NCBI GenBank assembly: GCA_052171275.1
Contig: CM125795.1
Location: 744,001-808,000 of the forward strand
Direction of reading: 5' to 3'
Origin: Arsenophonus sp052171275
GTDB taxonomy: Bacteria; Pseudomonadota; Gammaproteobacteria; Enterobacterales; Enterobacteriaceae
DNA length: 64,000 nucleotides
Part shown: positions 56,127 to 64,000 of the stretch, one piece after another
Position numbering within the stretch: position 1 is the first letter of the stretch
Layout: each line of letters starts with the position of its first letter
Program-made: the position numbers and the translations under genes
Notes under the pieces: model-generated
The model's database searches: none
What the model saw: the letters and a program-made list of their open reading frames with translations, nothing else
What the model was told of the DNA's origin: nothing

Positions 56127-59100
56127 GTTATTAATATTAAGAGAGATATTTCTTTTTTTAAAGAAGTAAAGAGTTTTTTGATAAAAGAACGTTAATTTAA
56201 AAAATTTAATTTTAACTTAAATTAAGTATTAAAATAGGAATAATATATATTTATAAAAACAGTTAAAGAAGATTTTTTACTTTTATATTAAGAACGTTTA
56301 TTTTAATAAAATTAATATTTTAATCATAATTGATATATATATGATGTTTTATTATTATAAATAATAGTATAAATTATTAAATTTAATATGTCTCAAATAA
56401 TCTATTTATTCCATATTAATTTTTAATCGCTCTAATTATAATATTATTATAAGATAATTAACTCAATTTTTATAATAAATATAACTTATATTTTTATTTT
56501 AAAGAAATATTAAATCAAAAATTTAAAATGAGAAAAACTTAAGAATAATATCAATTTATAATTTGTATATATAATTATAGATATTACAATACTAAATGAT
56601 ATAAATAAAGAAATGCAAGAATATAAAAAAGAAATTAAAAAATAATAATTTTATATTTAAATTTAAATTAAAATTTATAATTAGATTAAATTTAATTAAA
56701 TTTTGCAATAATTTAAAACAATACTTTTAGATAAATCTTTTAAATACTATGATCAATATCAATCTTAATGTTTTTAAAATTATTAAAGATTTTAGATATC
56801 TATCTTATAGATAAGATCTATCAGTCTATTATTTATTACTTAAAATCAATTTCTGCAGGATAACTATAGTAAAACTTACGTAAATTATATTTAATTATAT
56901 ATAGTCTTTTGATTTTAAAAAAATAATATAGTTTTTGAACTAATTTTTTTTGATAAAAAAATATAATGAGTTTTATTTAAGTATCAAATTTTAGTTTTTT
57001 TATCGGACATTAGTATTTGATATTATTTTAAATAAGAATAAGTTAATAGTTTATTAGTGTTAATAATTTATATTTTTTAGAAAAATTAACTTTAAATATT
57101 ATTAAATAGTCTTTGATAACTATATCTTAGAATAATGCTACTTAACAACTGTAAATTAAAATAAGTATTATATAAATAAGATAATATCTTTAACGTTTAA
57201 AATTATATTTTTTAATTTTTTTAATAGTATTTATAGATAATGACTCTAATGGTTTAATTTATAAAGTTATTTATTAGTATTGTTGCGGTAAGTGCAATAA
57301 ATGAATTATAAATAATTGATAATGTTAGTTATAAAAAAGAATTTCTTTAAAATTATAAAAAAGAGTGATTATATATTTAAAATATTAACTTTAAAATATC
57401 AATTATTTAAAATAACTTAAAGTAACTTACTAATTTATTAATTCAATTTTATAGTTTAACGACGTAAATAAATTTAAATTATAAATGATTTTTTAAAAGT
57501 AACATCAATATTGTGTTTAATAATATAAAGAGTGTTTTAAGAATTAAAAAAGATTGATAATAAGTATATTAAAACTTTATAAAAAAGTATAAGTATATTC
57601 ATATAACTAATGATAAATAAGATGAATTTTTATTAGGAAAATAAATAATTAATCGTAATATTTAATTTTATTTAAAATTTATCTATTTGATGTAAGTCTA
57701 TAAAAATTATAGAATCAAAAAAGAGATAATGTATAGATATTTTTTAATTATTTATTATTATGATTTAAAGAGAAATATAGTAGGTATGGATAATTGATAT
57801 TAATCATAGTTTATTATAAAAGAACATAATACAAATTATTAATATATAGTAAAAAGTTTATATTTAGTTTAGAAAACTATCTATTATTTTTTTTGATTGA
57901 TATTTTAAATAACTATAAACTCTATAGAAAATCATAATGGAAATTAAATGAAAAATATTTATTTACTTCAATAATTTAAATAAAGAAACTAACAACAAAG
58001 ATGATAATTCTCAATGAATTATATAAATACTGTTATATAAATAGTAAATATTGATTTTTATATACTTAATTATGTCTAAAATATTAGAAAATTAATTAAA
58101 ATTTTTTTTTAAAATTAATACATGCAATTATAAAAAAATAGATATATATTATCATGATAAATTTACATATCGTTATAAATTGATAGAAATAGAAAAGAAT
58201 GCAAATAAGTAGTCAAAATAAGATTTTTTTAAATTACTTATCAAAAAGTTATAATTTATACGAATAAAATAATAATTATTAAATCGTTTTTAATAATAAT
58301 TAAGTTAAATTAAAATATTTATAAATGTGTAAATTATTACAAATAAAAAAATAATTATATACTTTTAACTATTACAATAGTTCTGTTAAAGTTTAATTTT
58401 TATATTTTAAATAAGGATTTAATACTTTAAAATATAGCATATTCAATATAGAGTTATTACTAACGTTTAAAATAATATACTTTAATATTTAATATAATAA
58501 TATAGTTTTCCAATTTAATTTGAGAAAAAGTGCATAATAAATAATTAAATTATATAGTAATTTTCAATAAATATAATTCTATATAATATAATGGATTCGT
58601 TTTAATATATTAGTTATATGATATAATAAAATATTAATAATCCAAGTATTTTTATTTGAAATGTTATTTTTAACTAAATAGAATTTACTCTATTAAAAGT
58701 ATAATAGTGAATTATATCAATATAAATTTATATAAATTATCGATTTTTAATATTTTATATACATTTATGCGTTCTATATTTAATTAAAATTTAAATGCTA
58801 TAATTAATTTGATAATTAGATACGATGGTAAGTAAAATATTTAAAGTTTAAAACTTATTAAGTTTACTATATACATGATCTTTAATTTACTTTAAGATAA
58901 TAAATAAATTAATGAAGATTTTTTAGTAAAGAGAAGGAAGCTATTTTTTTATTAATCACAAAATATTTATAAAAATATTATAGGTAAAAAATAAAAATTA
59001 TATCTTGTTTGAAAACAGAATAAATTAGTTTTGAATTTAATAAAATGTCTAATTTAAAAATTAAAATATAATATTGATAAAATCATTTATTTATATTAAA

Positions 59101-59163
59101 TTTGATACTAGTGAATCTTTCATATTTAAATTTAACATCAAAAATCTAAATAAAATATATTTA

Positions 59164-59240
59164 GGTGCGGTAGTTCAGTTGGTTAGAATACCGGCCTGTC
59201 ACGCCGGGGATCGCGGGTCCGAGTCCCGTCCGCACCGCCA
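59164..59240 (+). tRNA. tRNA-Asp (anticodon GTC)
   Basis: A 77-nt tRNA with encoded CCA. The acceptor stem GGTGCGG (59164-59170) pairs with CCGCACC (59230-59236), followed by discriminator G and CCA. The D-arm begins GTTC at 59173, the anticodon stem is CCGGC/GCCGG, the anticodon loop CTGTCAC carries GTC at 59198-59200, and the T-arm is GCGGG...CCCGT. It closely resembles E. coli tRNA-Asp. It is the only RNA gene recognised here and the most G/C-rich stretch of the window. A hairpin with T-tract follows after 19 nt. The upstream promoter could not be assigned. Confidence 0.98.
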
Positions 59241-59259
59241 AATAATAAATAAAAATAAC

Positions 59260-59300
59260 TTATAAAATAGATAATAGTTTTATAAATATTTTGTTTTTTT
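59260..59300 (+). terminator. Candidate terminator of tRNA-Asp
   Basis: An 8-bp stem TTATAAAA/TTTTATAA (59260-59267 with 59278-59285, 10-nt loop) starts 19 nt after the tRNA and is followed by ATATTTTGTTTTTTT. The stem is A/T only, but place and T-tract fit. Confidence 0.45.
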
Positions 59301-60787
59301 GAATTTAAAAAAATTTTTTATAATTAATTAAAATAATGAGTTTTATATGTAATTTATATTAGAAATCGTGATAGATTGATAAACACTTAATCTTTAAGAT
59401 TTATTTAAGATGTTAAAAATATTTTGTACGTTATATAGTTGATAATAACTAGAAAAATATATTTTGAATATATCTTTTTAATGTATTCTTCTTGATAATC
59501 ATTCATGTATTAAGAATTTATTCGATTAAGAAAATAATAAGTTAAAAATTGCTTCTGTAAAATATTTATAAAAAATATAGTTTGATTTGTTATTTGATTT
59601 TAAATAAATTAATTGAAAATAATCCACTTAATTCTAGCATAAAAAGCTCAAACATCATATAACTTTTTAAGTTATTATATCTAAAACTTAATAGGATAAA
59701 TGTAATGGAAATAATTATTTTTTCTTATTATATTTGTATAGTAATAATATGCTAATAAGATATTACATAAATATTATATATTATTATTTGTTACTTATAT
59801 AAGGAACTATTATATAGTTTACTAAAAACTAGCATTAATTAATATTTATTATTCAGATAATCATCGAAAATTTTATGATTATCAATATTTATTTAATTAA
59901 TTTTAGTTTTGATATTGATATTTCAATGCGTAAAATTAATAATTTATAGAAATACTTAAACATTTTATTAAAAATTTAAGAATAAAAAAAATTAATTTTT
60001 AACACTGATGAAGATAGAATAATTTTTGGTTATTAATTAAATTATATTTTTACTATAATTTGATTTTTTATATAGAAACAATAGAAAATATAATTTTCTA
60101 ATTATAATTAAATTTCCATTAATTCATTATTAAATAGTTTAAATAAGATAATAAAAATATTAATTTATAACATTCATTTATTTAAAAATTATCTATAATA
60201 TTCTATTATCGATATTTTATTATTTTATTAAAATTAATTTTATTAATATATGCTTTATTCTTTTTAAGAAAATTAGTTGATAATTAATAATAATATTAAT
60301 TATAATAATTAATATTTTGAGTAAATGTAAAGGTATTATTTTTTAAAAAAATCTCTAATAAAATTAGATTATAATATCATATATAAAATAGAAATAACTG
60401 TAGTAATTACAAAAAATAAACTTAAATTTTTTTATTTAATTTTATTAATTAAAAATTTTTTTATAATCTAATATTAATTTGAAAATATGATCTATATTAA
60501 ATTAAAATTTATAATAAATATTTCTAATAAAATTAAAAATTATTATTAGCATAATTTAAATGTCAATAATAAAAATTATAATTATTTAAGTAATTATATT
60601 AAACTAATCTGAAGTGATCTTCATATATAGTAAAATGATATATCTTTCCAGATATTTTATTAAGTATAATAAGTTTTATTTTTTAAAGATATTAATATTA
60701 TTAATTATAGATAAGATAATTCCTTAATCTATGATGATAATAATATTCAATATACTTATGATATAAATTATATTTAAATTGATAAAA

Positions 60788-60832
60788 ATTTATTGAAATA
60801 AATTACTATTATCGTTATTTATTTCAATAAAT
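60788..60832. repeat. 16-bp perfect inverted repeat, 13-nt loop
   Basis: Arms ATTTATTGAAATAAAT (60788-60803) and ATTTATTTCAATAAAT (60817-60832) pair perfectly. No gene is nearby. Confidence 0.5.
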
Positions 60833-61667
60833 AGATATGTTCAAATAACAAATTTTTAACTAATAAAACAGGTAAAATATTCACCAATAAAACAATATCA
60901 ATAATTTTATATATAATTTTGTTTTTTATATTAAATTACAATAATAATAAATCACATTCCTAATATCTAAAAATCAAGAGTAAAATAATAATTGTTATAT
61001 TTAAAATAAAATTATATAAATTTTATAATTTTAGCTATAAAAACAACTAATTTTATAAATAATTAAATAAAATAAATTTTAAACTGATTAATGTCATAAT
61101 TAAAATTTAAATAATTTAATGATATATTTAATTTAGTAATTATTTCAGTAATATTAATCATGTTAATAAGTAAAAAAATTTTTAATAAAAAATTTTTATA
61201 TAAAATTAGTTTAATATATCAATAAAATTAGATAACATACAACATTTAAATATATTTTATTAGAATAAAAAAATAAAAAACTTTATATAAGTTTTAAAAA
61301 ATTATATTAATTTATAGTTTAAATAATTAATATATATCAAAAATATAATTTAAATTTAATTTAAAAATAGATTATATTATTTCAATATAGTAATTAATAT
61401 TTTAAGTAAAAATCAAGTATTTTAAGAAACGTAATCTGATATTTCATAAATAATCGTTAATATAAAAATAAAAATAACTTTATTACAAAAGAATAAAGAT
61501 AGGTTATAATATTATATAAGTAATTTAAGATTAATTTAAAAATAAGAGATAAAAAACTATATTAATTTTATATTATAACATAATGAAATAAATATGTTTT
61601 TCATTAATCTATTTTTAAATTAATTTATCTTACTCAAGATATTATTTTTCAATTTTAAACATATTAG

Positions 61668-61699
61668 ATCTTACTTATAAATAAATTTATAAGTAAGAT
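61668..61699. repeat. 32-bp near-perfect palindrome
   Basis: Arms of 15 bp (ATCTTACTTATAAAT at 61668-61682 and its complement at 61685-61699) leave only two central bases. It lies 34 bp before another hairpin. Confidence 0.55.
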
Positions 61700-61733
61700 T
61701 GTTGAATAACAATAAAAAATATAATTTGTTCAC

Positions 61734-61777
61734 TATTATATAAAAAGATCTTTCTGTAAAGATCTTTTTATATAATA
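61734..61777. repeat. 20-bp perfect hairpin, possible bidirectional terminator
   Basis: Arms at 61734-61753 and 61758-61777 pair perfectly around CTGT. The arms contain AAAAAGATCTTT and its complement, so each strand reads a stem with a T-run in its 3' half. It is an orphan, 1.45 kb upstream of ftsB. Confidence 0.6.
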
Positions 61778-62089
61778 AATAATGATATTAAATTATTTTA
61801 AAGATATTAAATATATATAATAAATTACATTTATTATATAATATAGAAAAACAATATTTATTAGATTAAATAAAAATTACTTACTTTATAAAGTTAATTT
61901 ATATAAATGCATTTTGTATAATACTAAGTATGTTTAAAATAAAATTATTAATAATAACTACTATTATTAATAATTTTAACAAAATATATAAACTATAATA
62001 ATAGTTTAATATTATTATTAGTAATAAATTTTATTAATTTATTTAAATAGTTATAAATATATCACTAGTCAATTATATAATAGAAGATG

Positions 62090-62126
62090 AATTTTATTTT
62101 TTATAATTTTAATAAAAAATAAAATT
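62090..62126. repeat. 15-bp A/T-only inverted repeat
   Basis: Arms AATTTTATTTTTTAT (62090-62104) and ATAAAAAATAAAATT (62112-62126) pair perfectly around a 7-nt loop. The low complexity makes this less striking than the others. Confidence 0.4.
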
Positions 62127-63231
62127 ATGCTCTAAAATAACAATATATATGAAAATAACATTAAATATAACTAATTAAATAAAAAATACTATAATAGAAA
62201 AAATAAAAAAATATTATTCTAATAAAATATTTATTTTTTTTAATTAACTTTTATTAGTTAACTATTAGTAAAAAATATATAATTTATTTAAAATCTATTA
62301 ACAAAATAGTTAATATTAGTCACTTTATTTATTGCAATTTTTATTAAACATAACTAATTTATATCAATGGATATATATAAATATATACAGATATTTATAT
62401 CCATAATATGGAGTTTATTCATTTATAAAAATAAGAATTATGTTTATTTATTAAGATTAGTAGAGTTTATATTATAAGTTTATTTAATTGTTATTGAAAT
62501 TAATTATAAAAATTATTTCAGTTTTTATTAAAATAAAACTAACTTTATATAATAACTTAACTAGTAGTTAGATTATTTCTTAATTATTCTAAATTATTAA
62601 ATGATATTATGATTACCATATTCTTTAAATGAGCTCATAATAGTTAATTAATATCTTTAAAATCAATAATAAGATTTATTTTTTGATAAGTTTTATTAGT
62701 TAAATTATAATATGACGATAAATGAATTACAATATAAAATATAAACATTAGTTTGTTTTTTAAAACATTTTATATTTATTAACAATTATTTTTAAATTAA
62801 AAAATTTTTTTAAAATTATTGTTATTGTTTTATTATCTGATAATTATATTAGTATAAACAATTTATCTAAATTAATGTTTATATCTAAAATTTCAATTAA
62901 TCTTATTATCTGAGTTAAAGCAATTTAATTATTTAATAATAAGTTATTTACTTTTATAAAGTATTTATGAACATAAATAAAAATAACTTTTTAGTTATAA
63001 TTTATTATAATTTAAGATATTTAAATAAATATTTAAAATTATTCGTGTAGTTAAAAATTTTTTTAAAAAAAATAATAAAGATATATTTTATTAAAATAAT
63101 ATCTTATTTAACTTTACTTTGTATTTATTTAAGAAATTTTTATTGATAGTTTATATCAGTTAATAATAAAGTATCAATAACAAATAAATTATTTTATAAT
63201 TTAATAAATTATTATAAAATAGGAAGCTTTG

Positions 63232-63534
63232 ATGCGTAAATTAACAATAATATTGTTGACTGTATTTTTTTGGTTACAATATTCATTCTGGTTTGGTAAA
63301 AATGGTGTTAATGATTATTTGAATATAAAAAATGAAGTTAAAATACTAAAAATATTAAATATGAAATATAAATCACGTAATGAAGATTTATTTTCTGAAA
63401 TAAATGATTTAAATGGAAAAAGTGAAGCTATTGAGGAACTAGCTCGTACTGAACTTGGTATGATTATACCTGGAGAATCTTTCTATCGTATAGTGAATGA
63501 ACATTTTTTTTTAAATCATAAAAAAATTAATTAA
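63232..63534 (+). CDS. ftsB: Cell division protein FtsB
   Basis: FtsB joins FtsL and FtsQ in the divisome and relays the signal that activates septal peptidoglycan synthesis. The 100-residue protein has a very short cytoplasmic start (MRKL), one membrane helix at about 4-20 (TIILLTVFFWLQYSFWF), the conserved GKNGVNDY, a coiled coil over about 30-65, and the periplasmic E-rich ELARTELGMIIPGESFYRIV segment. A TTG three bases earlier is in frame, but ATG 63232 fits the family start and has AGGAA 6 nt upstream. It is 78 nt from ispD, as adjacent in E. coli. A lone intact ftsB implies that division proteins are kept elsewhere too. Confidence 0.96.
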   Translation: MRKLTIILLTVFFWLQYSFWFGKNGVNDYLNIKNEVKILKILNMKYKSRNEDLFSEINDLNGKSEAIEELARTELGMIIPGESFYRIVNEHFFLNHKKIN

Positions 63535-63612
63535 AAATAATATATCTATAAATAAAATTTATTTAAAATATAACTATAAAAATAGTAATTTATAAGAAAA
63601 AAACTTAAGATA

Positions 63613-64000
63613 ATGAATAAATCAATATCTCATCAAACAATACAAATTGTTGTTTTAATACCTGCTGCCGGTATTGGTAGTCGTATGAAATCTCCTTGCC
63701 CAAAGCAATATATAAAAGTAGCAGGAAAAACTATTATTGAACATAGCATATCTACCTTTCTTAAACAACCAAGGATTTCTAAAATTATTGTTTCTTTAAA
63801 TAAAGATGATATTATTTTTAATAAATTAATTATTTCTAAAAATAGAATAATTAAAACAGTTATTGGTGGTAATAACAGGGCTGATTCAGTTTTAACTGGA
63901 TTAAATTATTTATCAGAAAATTTAGAGTTAGACTCTTGTTGGGTTTTAATTCATGATGCAGTCAGACCTTGTTTACATCAAGATGATTTAAACAAAATAA
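63613..64000 (+). CDS. ispD: IspD, 2-C-methyl-D-erythritol 4-phosphate cytidylyltransferase, N-terminal part
   Basis: IspD couples methylerythritol phosphate to CTP in the MEP isoprenoid pathway, the source of the octaprenyl tail for ubiquinone and of undecaprenyl phosphate for murein. The first 129 codons are in the window (the whole enzyme is about 236 residues in E. coli). The CTP-binding signature PAAGIGSRM (17-25) is followed by PKQYIKVAGKTIIEHSI, then VIGGNNRADSVLTGL and VLIHDAVRPCLHQDDL with the active-site Asp-Ala-x-Arg. It follows ftsB, the E. coli order, where ispF comes next. The frame is open to the window edge; whether the C-terminal half is intact cannot be seen. Confidence 0.95.
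   Translation, partial: MNKSISHQTIQIVVLIPAAGIGSRMKSPCPKQYIKVAGKTIIEHSISTFLKQPRISKIIVSLNKDDIIFNKLIISKNRIIKTVIGGNNRADSVLTGLNYLSENLELDSCWVLIHDAVRPCLHQDDLNKI

Larger units (their letters stand above)
55828..59163. other. 3.3 kb gene-free gap between hemG and tRNA-Asp
   Basis: In E. coli an rRNA operon (rrnA) follows hemG. No rRNA sequence can be seen here on either strand; rRNA would stand out by its G/C content. The gap contains the trkH-hemG terminator candidate and a 15-bp hairpin (56092-56126). A small G/C-richer spot near 57275-57295 (TTGCGGTAAGTGCAA) has no evident meaning. The right end is the A/T-rich leader of the tRNA gene. Confidence 0.6.
59241..63231. other. 4 kb gene-free gap between tRNA-Asp and ftsB
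   Basis: No gene is recognisable. HemG/tRNA and ftsB are not neighbours in E. coli, so a rearrangement junction lies in or near this stretch. It holds the tRNA terminator candidate and inverted repeats at 59856-59883 (9-bp arms), 60788-60832, 61668-61699, 61734-61777 and 62090-62126. An imperfect hairpin ATGGATATA...TATATCCAT lies at about 62367-62404. The ftsB Shine-Dalgarno is at the right end. Confidence 0.65.

Noticed and set aside
57275..57295. G/C-richer TTGCGGTAAGTGCAA as a tRNA or small RNA remnant
   Set aside because: No cloverleaf arms can be formed with the surrounding sequence and the stem is only 4 bp.
59074..59265. 63-codon frame running through tRNA-Asp
   Set aside because: Its second half is the tRNA gene read as protein and its first half is A/T-rich noise.

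Overview
The window looks like part of the chromosome of a gammaproteobacterial (Enterobacterales-type) obligate symbiont, probably of an insect, in an advanced state of gene erosion. All 20 protein genes found have close relatives in E. coli, of almost the same length and often in the same local order. Only about 20.2 kb of 64 kb (roughly 32%) codes for protein. The rest is gene-free DNA in which only about 10-13% of bases are G or C in the lines I counted by hand, against roughly 30-40% inside genes. There are no insertion sequences, phage genes, CRISPR arrays or rRNA genes, and only one tRNA gene. I cannot name the species.

Layout. (1) 1-4492: 5' end of purB, then mnmA (both minus strand) and icd (plus strand), the E. 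coli purB-hflD-mnmA-nudJ-rluE-icd neighbourhood with the middle genes gone. (2) 4493-13121: an 8.6 kb desert that holds a rearrangement breakpoint. (3) 13122-33354: dnaB-alr, uvrA/ssb (divergent) and yjcE, collinear with E. coli but separated by 1.8 kb and 10.6 kb deserts. (4) 35992-55827: rmuC-ubiE-ubiB-tatABC, ubiD-fre and trkH-hemG, again collinear with E. coli. The places of ubiJ, tatD, rfaH, fadBA, pepQ and yigZ are unrecognisable AT-rich DNA. (5) 59164-59240: tRNA-Asp(GTC), alone. (6) 63232-64000: ftsB and the 5' part of ispD.

Functions kept. The genes cover replication and repair (DnaB, SSB, UvrA, RmuC), tRNA modification (MnmA), purine synthesis (PurB), TCA cycle (Icd), peptidoglycan precursor D-Ala (Alr), division (FtsB) and isoprenoid synthesis (IspD). 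They also cover ubiquinone synthesis (UbiE, UbiB, UbiD, and possibly the flavin reductase Fre), heme synthesis (HemG), Tat protein export (TatABC), K+ uptake (TrkH) and cation/H+ exchange (YjcE). Together they describe a respiring cell with a wall, a quinone pool, heme and a twin-arginine translocase.

No convincing new gene system was found. The most unexpected signal is in the deserts: about two dozen perfect or near-perfect inverted repeats with arms of 13-28 bp and loops of 0-13 nt. This is far more than I estimate for such base composition, and I saw none inside genes. Some sit where terminators are expected (after ssb, yjcE and hemG, and on the minus strand after mnmA) or in front of a gene (purB leader). 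Many are orphans that may be fossil terminators of erased genes or products of template-switch mutation.
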